From contig NZ_KB910516.1 of assembly GCF_000372825.1 (NCBI RefSeq), positions 1,768,011-1,832,010 on the forward strand: DNA of 64,000 nt, read 5' to 3'. Positions 26,701 to 35,147 of the stretch are shown in pieces (the first letter of the stretch is position 1; every line of letters starts with the position of its first letter). The DNA comes from Methylobacterium sp. 77 (lineage in GTDB: Bacteria > Pseudomonadota > Alphaproteobacteria > Rhizobiales > Beijerinckiaceae). A model generated the notes under the pieces. The model saw only the letters and a program-made list of their open reading frames with translations, ran no database searches and was not told the origin of the DNA. The position numbers were made by a program, and so were the translations under genes.

Positions 26701-27117
26701 CGTGCACATCCTTCGATTGCGGCGATGGTACGAAATGTTGGTTAACATGAGTTAAATTAGGTGCCCGCCACGCTCGTTCGGGGTTGGATGTCCGCCGAAC
26801 GCCACCGCGTTCCGGAGCGAGAATCGGCCCACTGGGGCCGGCTGCGGTTTTCGCCGCAATACCGGAGAGCGTGTTCGAGGATACTGCGGAACCATGCGTC
26901 GCAGTCCGGGACGATAAGTCCCGTTTTGGCGTAGGCTTGCTTCGATTAGGGAATAATCCTGGAACTTGCCCCATAGCCGTCGGGTCAATAGCTTGAAAAT
27001 TAACTATTAGCCGAATGATGCCCCCGAGCGCCGAAGGACTTAATTGATTTTTGATATGGCTCTGTTCTAATCAATATTGGATAAACGTAAGCTATGTTGC
27101 TTAGAGGTGGGACGGCG
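26701..27117. promoter_or_regulatory. Divergent intergenic region, secretion operon / small membrane gene
   Basis: These 417 bp hold no gene I can support. The 26985-27085 part is AT-rich (TTAACTATTAGCC, TTGATTTTTGATATGG), and promoters for the plus-strand genes probably lie there. The minus-strand promoter is probably close to 26720-26760. Confidence 0.4.
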
Positions 27118-27432
27118 ATGATCATTCGGGCGATACGCGAACGCGACGAAGACTCTGTCGCGAAGGTGGGGGTGGGCCTCGGAATCGCGGGGCTCGGATT
27201 GCTGGGCCTAGGCCTCCTACAGGTTGTATCTCACCTGTCGCCGCTCGTGCCGATCTATGCCTCCCTGTGCGGGAGCGCCGGGCCGTTCACGATAGCGCAC
27301 GCGATGCTGTCCGAGGGCGGCCATTGCGCCGGATGCCCGATGGCCCTGGTCGGTGCTGCTTTGCTCGTGACGAGTCTCGCTCTCTCTACGCGGTCGAGGG
27401 ACGACCGTGCGGGCGCCCCTGCCCTCGCCTGA
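27118..27432 (+). CDS. Small two-helix membrane protein with a Cys pair, unknown function
   Basis: The ATG at 27118 follows AGAGGTGGG and gives 104 residues; an ATG at 27094 is also open. Two hydrophobic helices (~15-45 and ~80-95) flank a loop with Cys residues (SLCGSAG and GGHCAGCP). The CxxC is the only feature that hints at function (metal or redox). It lies 167 bp upstream of the giant secreted protein gene on the same strand, so the two may share a promoter. I recognise no family. Confidence 0.5.
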   Translation: MIIRAIRERDEDSVAKVGVGLGIAGLGLLGLGLLQVVSHLSPLVPIYASLCGSAGPFTIAHAMLSEGGHCAGCPMALVGAALLVTSLALSTRSRDDRAGAPALA

Positions 27433-27599
27433 GGGCTTGTCCGCCATCCCAGTCCAGGCCGATGCGCGCCGCGCCGGCTTGAGCCTCCTCGCGGGACGCG
27501 CCGGGTGCGCCTCGCGGTCTTCCGTTTCATGCCTTCCCCGCGTGCCCGAGATCGTCGGATCTCTGCGAGCCGCCTCCACTTCAGACTGAGAGTTCGACC

Positions 27600-30500
27600 A
27601 TGATCGATGCGGCTTCGAAGGATCTCGACAAGAACGGCGAGTGGGGCGACATCATCTGGGACGCGCTGATCCCGATCCACTCCGTGGTTCTTCCGGACGG
27701 CAAGGTCCTCGCGTTCGGAACGGACGGCACCGCCGGCGATTACGACGCCCGCTTCGTCTATTCCCTCTACGACCCCATGACCGGCGTGCTGAAGGTTCTG
27801 CCGAACACCACGGGCACCAACATCTTCTGCTCGAACATGGCGATCGACCCGAAGACGGGCAACGTCATCATCATGGGCGGCGACAACCACAACACCGGCG
27901 ATGACGGCGGGACCTGGACCGGCCGCCACGACGTGGTGATGTTCGATTACACCACCCAGACGATCCGCAGCATGTCCGAGACGGATTCGAACTTCGCGCT
28001 CTATCAGGCCCGCTGGTACGGCACCACGGTCACGCTGAACAACGGCGAGATCCTGATGGTCGGCGGCCGCGACGAGAATTCCAACGGCTCGACCATCGCG
28101 GAAATCTACAACGACAAGACCGGGATGCGTCAGCTCCTCGGCACCGAGATCAAGGACTTCCTCGACGGCGACGGCACGCTGACGGGCACCTATTACTATC
28201 CGCATGCCTGGCAGATCAGCAGCGGCAAGGTCATCCTGATCGAAGCCGGCGGCACCACCAATTCGGGCCACGACATCTTCAGCATGGACGTGACCGGTGC
28301 TGGCTCCGTCACCCGCATCGGCAAGCTGCCCTTCGACACCCGGAATCTCACCGGCTCGATCATGTACGAGACCGACAAGGTCCTCGTCGCCTCCTCCACC
28401 GGTCAGGTCTGGAAGGCCGACCTGTCGCAGCCGACCGTGAAGTGGGAACTCGCCTTCGCGATCCAGCAGGAGGACGGGTCCGGCGGCCTCGTGGCGCGCA
28501 CCAACGGCACCTTCGTGATGACCCCGGACGGCAAGGTCGCCCTGGTCGGCGGCTCGTCGAGCGCCGGCCTGCTCGGCGACAGCTTGGCCAATGCGCAGCG
28601 CACCGTCCTGTTCTGGGATCCCGAGACCGGCAAGATCGAGCTTTCGGAGAAGCAGGACCTCGCGCGGATGTACCATTCCACCGCCCTGCTGCTGCCGGAC
28701 GGCACGATCTATTCCGGCGGCAGCGGCTCGCCGGGGCCGCAGGAGAACGCCAACGCGCAGATCCTGATGCCGTCCTACATGTATGACGACAGCGGCAGCA
28801 TCAACGTCGACCGTCCCAAGATCGCGGCCGCACCCCGGAACATCGAGTCCGGCAGCACCTTCCGCATCACGGTGGACGACAGCTCGGACATCGACAAGAT
28901 CACCTTCATCAAGTCCGGCGCCACCACGCATGCGCGCAACGCCGATACGCGCTTCCTCGAGCTCGACCATAAGATCATCGACGGCAACACCATCGAGGTC
29001 ACGATCTCGAAGGCGAATGTCGCCATTCCGGGCCTGTGGATGCTGTTCGCGGTCGACAAGGAGGGCGCGCCGTCCATCTCCAAGCTGGTCGGCGTCGACA
29101 TGGTGCCGCTGAAGGAGACCGCTGGTCTCTCGGCGAGCAGCGCCATCGTCTACAGCATCGATCATGAGCAGATCGACGGGGCTTTCGCCCTCGCCGTCTC
29201 CACCCGGTTCGACGATCTGGCCGGGGCCAAGAACCAGACGATCTTCAAGCTCGCCAATGCGGACGGCTCCAACGCGATCACCCTCGCGCAGGTCGGCGAC
29301 ACCCGCGATATCGTCTTCACCATCACGCAGGATGGCCAGACCCACCGCCTCGTCGCCAAGGACGCGATCATCGAGGGCGAGGTCGCGACCTGGCGCGTCG
29401 GCGTCGATCCCGACGGGGTGATGCGGATCATCAAGGACACGGTGGTGCTCGCCACCGGCCAGGGCGTCGTCCCGGCCGATGTCGAGCGCGCCAACTACCT
29501 CATCGGCGAGACCGGCACCCCTGGCCAGGGCGACCTGATCGGCCTGATCCGCGACCTCAAGATCGCCAATTATGGCAACTTCGCCGAACTCGACCCCTCG
29601 GCCCCGGCCAGCCCCTGCGCCGTCTCGGGCGAGGCGGTCTGCCTGTGCAAGATGCTCGTGCCGGATGTCGACGACACCCCCGGAAACGACGCGCCGAAGG
29701 TGTTCGCCAAGTACTCGATCCTGTCCGGCGACATCACCGAACTCGGCAATGGCAGCCCGGGCGAGAACAAGACCGTCCTGACCACCACCGGCATCATCGC
29801 CTTCGCGGATGCCGATGCCGAGCCCCACACCGCCACGGTGGTCGCGCAGGGGACGGGCTATCTCGGCGAGTTCACCATCGCCAGGCCCACCACGGCGACG
29901 GGGGCCAAGACCGGCTCGGTGACCTGGACCTTCAAGGTCGGCGACGGCGCCCTCGATTCCCTGAAGGAGGGCCAGCAGGTCGTCCAGACCTACGACGTCA
30001 CCCTCGATGACGGCCATGGCGGCGTCACCACCCAGAGAATCTCCGTGACGCTGCGGGGCACGAACGACGACGGCCCGCCCAGTGAGGACCAGGTCGTCGT
30101 CGTGAGCAGCCTCGCGCCGACCGCCGGCAACGACGCCATCACCTTGGGGGACAATGTCCGCCTGATGGCCGGCGACAATTTCGAGGGCGGCGCCAACCGG
30201 CTCGATGTCGGCAACTACTTCGAATTGCGCAACGGCAGCCTCGATTTCGGCGACAGCAAGGGCTCGGCCTATTTCTCCACCGGCCTGAACGCGAAGATCG
30301 TCAATGGCGATATCCTGATGGATGCCGGCGGCGCCCAGAACACCCTGGTCCTCGGCAACAGCGCCCAGGTCCGCCAGATCAAGATGGATGGCAGTGGCGC
30401 CGGGACGGTGAACACCGCCATCCTCGGGGACCAGTCCAAGACCAGCGCCCTGATCGACATGGACGGCGCCGGCACGGCGGCGGACTTCACCGAAGTGAAC

Positions 30501-33500
30501 CTGACCCTCGGCCAGGGCGTGACGGTGGCCGGCGGGATCGATGCCGACGGCGCCTACGCGACCAAGGCCTTCCACTTCGGGTCCGACGTCACGATCGCGG
30601 GCGCCATCCTGGCGAACGGCGCGCAGAGCGTGAACGCGATCACCGCCGGCGACCGCTTCACCCTCACCGGCGCCTACCAGGGCAGTGCCACCGGCACCGA
30701 CACCCTGACCCTCGGCAAGGACTGGAACATCACCGGGGCGGTCAATCTCGGCGGCGGCGACGACACCCTGGCCCTCGGCATGTCGAGCGTCGACAAGACC
30801 CTGACCACGTTCAATGCGGGCGCCGGCAACGACAAGCTCGTCCTCACCCTCGACAACGCCGATCTCGCGAGCTTCGAGGCCGCCGCGAAGGCGATCGGCT
30901 GGACCCCTCTCGGGGGCGACAAGTGGGCGGCCAAAAGCCTCGACCTCAACTGGAAGGGCATGGTCTTCAACGATTTCGAGTCCGTCGAGCTGAAGGTGAC
31001 GGGGCGCAACGACGCCCCCGAGATCGTCGTCTCGGGCACCACCAAGACCGGCACGGTCACGGAGGTGGTTGACGGTGTGAAGGGTGAGAACACCACCATC
31101 CTCGTCACGAACGGCACCATCGAGTTCACCGACCGAAACATCGGCGACACCCACACGGTGACGATCACGCCGAAGGGCGCGAACTACCTCGGCACCATCG
31201 AGTACAAGCAGCCGACCTCGGCCCAGTTCGGGCTGCTGCCCTGGGTCTATTCCGTCGACAGCGTCGACCTCGACACCCTGGCCGAGGGCGAGACCCGGCT
31301 CCAGGCCTACGAGGTCGTGATCCGCGACGACAAGGGCGCCAGCACCACCGAGACCGTCACCCTGACGATCACGGGCCGCAACGACGCGCCGGAGATCACC
31401 CTGGACAAGTCGGTCCTCGCCGGCGCCGTGGCCGAACTCGCGGATGGCGCGGCCGGCGAGAATGCCGCCGACCTGAAGGCCACGGGCAGCGTCGCCTTCG
31501 CGGATGTCGACCTCACCGACCAGCACAAGGCGAGCGTCGCCGCGGCGGGTTCCGGCTATCTCGGCACCTTCGTCCTCGGCAATGCGGCCAACGGCGCGGT
31601 CGGCTGGACCTTCCAGGTCAATGACGGCGCCCTCGACGGCCTCGGGGCCGGCGAGGTCCGGACCCAGACCTACGCGGTGACCGTCGATGACGGGCATGGC
31701 GGCAAGGCCACCGAGACCGTGTCGGTCACCATCCGTGGCGCCGAGGACGCGCCGCAGACGAACCAGGCCCCCATCATCGACGTGGCGGCCTCGCGCCTCG
31801 ACGGCACCGTGACGGAACGCGCCGACGGGGCGCCGGCCGCCGACCTCAACGTGACCGGCACCCTCGCCTACCGCGATCCCGACACGCCCGGCGTGGCCCC
31901 CACCGTCACCGTGGCCCCACGCGCCGCCGATTACCTCGGCGCGTTCCAGATCGGTGCCGTGGGCGCGGGCTCCGCCGGCTGGACCTTCTCGGTGCCGGAC
32001 GGTGCCTTGAACGGCCTCGCGGCCGGCGAACAGCGCATCCAGACCTACGACGTCACGGTGACCGACGCCCAGGGCGGCCGCGTGACCCAGGCCGTCCGGG
32101 TCACGCTCACCGGCACCAACGACGCGCCCGTGATCGTCACCCAGACCTCGGCCCTGCGCGGCGCCATCGCCGAACTGGCCGATCATGCGGCCGGCGAGAA
32201 TCAGGCGACCCTGACTACCGGCGGGGCCATCACCTACGCCGATGGCGACCTGAGCGACCGCCACAGCGCCAGCGTGGTGGCCAAGGGCACGGACTATCTC
32301 GGGGAGTTCAAGGTCGGGACGGCCGCCGATGGCAGCCTCGCCTGGACCTTCGCGGCCTCCGACGCCGCCCTCAACCGCCTCGGCAAGGATCAGGTCGTGA
32401 CCCAATCCTACGATGTGACCATCGCGGACGGCAAAGGCGGCTCCGCCATCCAGACCGTCGTCGTCACGATTACCGGGGCGGAGGACGACGACGCGCCGAG
32501 CAACGTCACCGTGGCGGCTCTCAAAGTCGGCGCCGGCACCGACGCCATTCTGCTGGGCAATGCGGTGACCCTGTCGCAGGGGGCGTGGTTCGGCGCGGGC
32601 GCCAACAGCCTCACCGCCGGCGACGGCTTCACCCTGAAGGCCGGCACGCTCAACTTCGACGCCAGCACCGGGGCCTCCAGTCTCAGCCTCGGCAAAGACG
32701 CCAACCTCAACGGCGGCGACATCCTGATGAGCGCTGGCCTCGCCGCCAACACCGTGGAGGCCGGCGACGGCGCGAAGCTCAGCGCCATCCTGATGAATGG
32801 CGGCGGCGCCAAGGCCTCGCAGACCCTCACCCTCGGCGATCAGGTCGTCACCGATGCGGGCATCGCGGTGCGCGGCAGCGGCACCGTGGCCGACCGGATG
32901 GAGGTCGCCGTCGAGATCGGCGACGGCGCCCGGATCGGCGGTGCCGTCCTCGTCGACGGCACCTACGCCACCAAGAGCGTCACCCTCGGCGACGGCGTCA
33001 CCGTGGCGGGCGACCTCGCCCTCCAGGGCGCCAACACCACCGCCAACGTCACGATCGGCGATGGGCTGACCCTCAAGGGCACCCTGACCGGCACCGGGGC
33101 GGTGGAGATCGGCAAGGACTGGCAGATCGACGGCGCCCTCTATCTCGGGGCCGGCGAAGACACCCTGCGGATCGGCACCACCACCCGCGACACGGCCGGC
33201 ACCATCGCGGGCGGTGCCGGCACCGACCGGCTGGAGATCGTCCTGACGGCGGATGCGCAGGCTTCGTTCGACAGCGCCGCTTCGGCCGCCCGCTGGGTTC
33301 GGAAGCCGGACGGCAGCTGGGACACGGGAGGCCGGACCCTGTCCTGGCAGGGCCAGACCTATACGGGCTTCGAATCCGCCAAGACGATCACCGAAGCCGG
33401 CACCTCGGCGGTTCCGGTGAAGACCGTGATCGAGACCCTGCAGACTTTTGCAGGCGATGACGGCTTCATCCTGGGCCCGGACGTCACCCTCCGCAACGGC

Positions 33501-34739
33501 ACGGGGTTCGGCGGCGGGGCGAACAGCCTCGTGGCCGGCGACCACTTCGTTCTCCAGGGCGGCGGCCTGAATTTCGATGCTAGTTCGGGGCCGGCCAGCC
33601 TGATCCTCGGGGCGGACAGCAATCTCAACGGCGGCGACATCCTGATGAGCGCCGACCGCGTCGCCAACACCCTGGTGGCCGGCGAGGGATCCAAGCTCAG
33701 CACCATCCTGATGTATGGCGGCGGTGCCGGCGCCTCGCAGACCCTCAGCCTCGGCGACAGGGTCGTCACCGATGGCGCCATCGTCATCGGCGACAGCGGC
33801 ACCAATGCCGACCGCATGGAGGTCGCCCTCACCCTGGGCGATGGGGCGAAGATCGGCGGCGCCGTCAATGTCGACGGCTCCTACGCCACCAAGCTCGTCA
33901 CCTTCGGCGACAACGTCACTCTCGACGGCAGTCTCGGGTTGCAGGGCGTGAACAACACCACGACGGTTCGGATCGGCGACGGCCTGACCCTCAAGGGCGC
34001 CTTCTACGGGGCCGGCTCGGGGGTGGAGACGGTGGATATCGGCAAGGACTGGCAGATCGACGGAGCGGTCGATCTCGGCGCGGGCAACGACAGCTTACGG
34101 ATCGGGACCACGACCCGCGACAAGGCCGGCATCATATCGGGCGGCGGCGGCACCGACTCCCTCGAGATCGTGGTGAACAACGACCAGCAGAAGGCGGCGT
34201 TCGACGCCGCCGCGAAGGCTGCGGGCTGGTCCGCCCTCGCGGACGGCGGCTGGAACACGCAGGGACGCGCTATGACCCTTGCGGGGGTGACCTACACCGC
34301 CTTCGAGACGGCGAAGGTCACCTTCGAGGCCCCGGCCAACAAGATGCTGGTCGCTGCGGCGGGCGACTCGCATATCGGCGGGACGGGGGCCGCCACCCTC
34401 GCGAGCCTGAGCGTCTCGGCGAAGACGGAGGGCAATCTGCTGACCGGAACCGACGGCGACGACTTCATCACCGGCACGAGCGCCGCCGACCACATCCTCG
34501 CCGGCGCCGGCAACGATCGGATCGTCGGCGGCAAGGGCAACGACGTCATCGACGGCGGGGCCGGCCACGACAGCGTCGAGATGCCGGGGAAGGTCACGGA
34601 CTACACCTTCCTGAAGGACGCGGACGGCACGATCCACGCCGGCAGCGCGGCCGAGGGCCAGGACATCCTCCATCATGTCGAGGCCCTCTACTTCGCCGGG
34701 TCCGGGGAGACGGTGCCGGTCGACCACGTGCCGGGCTGA
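27600..34739 (+). CDS. Giant RTX/VCBS type I secretion substrate with N-terminal galactose-oxidase-like domain
   Basis: This 2379-residue protein has no Sec signal. Residues ~15-500 form a kelch propeller plus DUF1929-like domain of the galactose/glyoxal oxidase (AA5) type. The expected cross-link and copper ligands are present: Cys77 (NIFCSNM), Tyr140 (ARWYGTT), Tyr358-His359 (RMYHSTALLLPDG) and His444 (TTHARNADT). A LamG-like segment spans ~510-660. VCBS repeats lie at ~700-823, 1138-1262, 1262-1382, 1390-1508 and 1508-1628. Three ~290-residue repeats of unknown fold lie at ~843-1132, 1645-1928 and 1949-2240. An RTX-type glycine-rich segment (GTDGDDFITG, AGAGNDRIVGGKGNDVIDGG) precedes the C-terminus. 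Export by the divergent ABC-HlyD-TolC set is inferred. It is probably a cell-surface or extracellular copper-radical oxidase or adhesin. Confidence 0.9.
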   Translation: MIDAASKDLDKNGEWGDIIWDALIPIHSVVLPDGKVLAFGTDGTAGDYDARFVYSLYDPMTGVLKVLPNTTGTNIFCSNMAIDPKTGNVIIMGGDNHNTGDDGGTWTGRHDVVMFDYTTQTIRSMSETDSNFALYQARWYGTTVTLNNGEILMVGGRDENSNGSTIAEIYNDKTGMRQLLGTEIKDFLDGDGTLTGTYYYPHAWQISSGKVILIEAGGTTNSGHDIFSMDVTGAGSVTRIGKLPFDTRNLTGSIMYETDKVLVASSTGQVWKADLSQPTVKWELAFAIQQEDGSGGLVARTNGTFVMTPDGKVALVGGSSSAGLLGDSLANAQRTVLFWDPETGKIELSEKQDLARMYHSTALLLPDGTIYSGGSGSPGPQENANAQILMPSYMYDDSGSINVDRPKIAAAPRNIESGSTFRITVDDSSDIDKITFIKSGATTHARNADTRFLELDHKIIDGNTIEVTISKANVAIPGLWMLFAVDKEGAPSISKLVGVDMVPLKETAGLSASSAIVYSIDHEQIDGAFALAVSTRFDDLAGAKNQTIFKLANADGSNAITLAQVGDTRDIVFTITQDGQTHRLVAKDAIIEGEVATWRVGVDPDGVMRIIKDTVVLATGQGVVPADVERANYLIGETGTPGQGDLIGLIRDLKIANYGNFAELDPSAPASPCAVSGEAVCLCKMLVPDVDDTPGNDAPKVFAKYSILSGDITELGNGSPGENKTVLTTTGIIAFADADAEPHTATVVAQGTGYLGEFTIARPTTATGAKTGSVTWTFKVGDGALDSLKEGQQVVQTYDVTLDDGHGGVTTQRISVTLRGTNDDGPPSEDQVVVVSSLAPTAGNDAITLGDNVRLMAGDNFEGGANRLDVGNYFELRNGSLDFGDSKGSAYFSTGLNAKIVNGDILMDAGGAQNTLVLGNSAQVRQIKMDGSGAGTVNTAILGDQSKTSALIDMDGAGTAADFTEVNLTLGQGVTVAGGIDADGAYATKAFHFGSDVTIAGAILANGAQSVNAITAGDRFTLTGAYQGSATGTDTLTLGKDWNITGAVNLGGGDDTLALGMSSVDKTLTTFNAGAGNDKLVLTLDNADLASFEAAAKAIGWTPLGGDKWAAKSLDLNWKGMVFNDFESVELKVTGRNDAPEIVVSGTTKTGTVTEVVDGVKGENTTILVTNGTIEFTDRNIGDTHTVTITPKGANYLGTIEYKQPTSAQFGLLPWVYSVDSVDLDTLAEGETRLQAYEVVIRDDKGASTTETVTLTITGRNDAPEITLDKSVLAGAVAELADGAAGENAADLKATGSVAFADVDLTDQHKASVAAAGSGYLGTFVLGNAANGAVGWTFQVNDGALDGLGAGEVRTQTYAVTVDDGHGGKATETVSVTIRGAEDAPQTNQAPIIDVAASRLDGTVTERADGAPAADLNVTGTLAYRDPDTPGVAPTVTVAPRAADYLGAFQIGAVGAGSAGWTFSVPDGALNGLAAGEQRIQTYDVTVTDAQGGRVTQAVRVTLTGTNDAPVIVTQTSALRGAIAELADHAAGENQATLTTGGAITYADGDLSDRHSASVVAKGTDYLGEFKVGTAADGSLAWTFAASDAALNRLGKDQVVTQSYDVTIADGKGGSAIQTVVVTITGAEDDDAPSNVTVAALKVGAGTDAILLGNAVTLSQGAWFGAGANSLTAGDGFTLKAGTLNFDASTGASSLSLGKDANLNGGDILMSAGLAANTVEAGDGAKLSAILMNGGGAKASQTLTLGDQVVTDAGIAVRGSGTVADRMEVAVEIGDGARIGGAVLVDGTYATKSVTLGDGVTVAGDLALQGANTTANVTIGDGLTLKGTLTGTGAVEIGKDWQIDGALYLGAGEDTLRIGTTTRDTAGTIAGGAGTDRLEIVLTADAQASFDSAASAARWVRKPDGSWDTGGRTLSWQGQTYTGFESAKTITEAGTSAVPVKTVIETLQTFAGDDGFILGPDVTLRNGTGFGGGANSLVAGDHFVLQGGGLNFDASSGPASLILGADSNLNGGDILMSADRVANTLVAGEGSKLSTILMYGGGAGASQTLSLGDRVVTDGAIVIGDSGTNADRMEVALTLGDGAKIGGAVNVDGSYATKLVTFGDNVTLDGSLGLQGVNNTTTVRIGDGLTLKGAFYGAGSGVETVDIGKDWQIDGAVDLGAGNDSLRIGTTTRDKAGIISGGGGTDSLEIVVNNDQQKAAFDAAAKAAGWSALADGGWNTQGRAMTLAGVTYTAFETAKVTFEAPANKMLVAAAGDSHIGGTGAATLASLSVSAKTEGNLLTGTDGDDFITGTSAADHILAGAGNDRIVGGKGNDVIDGGAGHDSVEMPGKVTDYTFLKDADGTIHAGSAAEGQDILHHVEALYFAGSGETVPVDHVPG
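30126..30995 (+). repeat. Copy 1 of a ~290-residue intragenic repeat (residues ~843-1132)
   Basis: This copy begins GNDAITLGDNVRLMAGDNFE and passes through NGDILMDAGGAQNT, DADGAYATKAFHFGSDVTIA and LTLGKDWNITGAVNLGGGDD. It ends FNDFESVEL. It is the most diverged of three copies and is separated from the others by four VCBS domains. Confidence 0.85.
32532..33383 (+). repeat. Copy 2 of the intragenic repeat (residues ~1645-1928)
   Basis: The same order of landmarks as copy 1 is present: AGTDAILLGNAVTLSQGAWF, NGGDILMSAG, VDGTYATKSVTLGDGVTVAG, IGKDWQIDGALYLGAGEDTL and YTGFESAKT. It is very close to copy 3 at both DNA and protein level. Confidence 0.88.
33444..34319 (+). repeat. Copy 3 of the intragenic repeat (residues ~1949-2240)
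   Basis: This copy runs from GDDGFILGPDVTLRNGTGFG through NGGDILMSADRVANT, VDGSYATKLVTFGDNVTLDG and IGKDWQIDGAVDLGAGNDSL to YTAFETAKV. It directly follows copy 2 with a ~20-residue linker and precedes the RTX tail. Confidence 0.88.
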
Positions 34740-34765
34740 CCGCACCCCCGCCTGCGGGTCGAACC

Positions 34766-34793
34766 GAACACGCCGCCTCCGGGCGGCGTGTTC
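34766..34793 (+). terminator. Terminator of the giant secreted-protein gene
   Basis: A perfect 12-bp stem (GAACACGCCGCC / GGCGGCGTGTTC) with loop TCCG is followed by TTCTTCC, 27 bp past the stop codon. Confidence 0.88.
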
Positions 34794-34950
34794 TTCTTCC
34801 GGGCCTGAAAAGGTGGGTCGTGCTGGTGCCGGAGACTGAGCAGGGCCGGCGACCGGAGCTCGGTCTCGGAACAAAACGAGACCGGAACAAACGCCGAAAG
34901 ACCCGGACGGGTCTCGTGATCGCTCAGGTCTTATGACGGAAAAGGGAGAG

Positions 34951-34995
34951 TGGAGCGGGTACCGGGAATCGAACCCGGGTATTCAGCTTGGAAGG
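34951..34995 (-). other. 3' half of tRNA-Gly(TCC): probable attachment site of the integrated element
   Basis: On the minus strand the sequence from the anticodon loop (CTTCCAA) through the variable region, T arm (CCCGGGTTCGATTCCCGG) and acceptor 3' strand to encoded CCA is a normal tRNA-Gly. Upstream bases do not pair with the anticodon stem (GTC against GCTGA-type partners), and no 5' GCGGGT acceptor strand exists. It is therefore a fragment ending at the anticodon loop. That is the usual crossover point of tyrosine integrases, and an integrase gene starts 150 bp away. The intact tRNA copy should lie at the other end of the element. Confidence 0.82.
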
Positions 34996-35114
34996 ACGAT
35001 CCCCCGGGCTTTCCGCCTCGCCACCTCCCCGGCGCTTCCCGCGCAAACCGTTAATCCTGCATGGCTTTTCCCGGTGGACCGTTCCCGGGGACTCTTGCGG
35101 CCGCGTTTCGGACG

Positions 35115-35136
35115 TGCGGTATCCATGCGGTATCCA
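35115..35136. repeat. Perfect 11-bp tandem duplication before the integrase gene
   Basis: TGCGGTATCCA occurs twice with no spacer, 12 bases ahead of the integrase ATG. It could be an arm-type integrase binding site or an operator for the integrase gene. Confidence 0.6.
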
Positions 35137-35147
35137 CGGAGACGGAC

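Noticed and set aside
27255..33545. A 2096-codon open frame on the minus strand, antisense to the giant secreted protein
   Set aside because: It mirrors the GC-rich third-codon pattern of the sense gene, has His/Gly/Val-rich nonsense composition and no family motif. It is a codon-bias shadow.
35006..35030. GGTGGCGAGGCGG-like bases resembling a tRNA-Ser D arm upstream of the tRNA-Gly half
   Set aside because: No acceptor stem pairs with the Gly 3' strand and the anticodon stem is broken, so it does not complete a tRNA.
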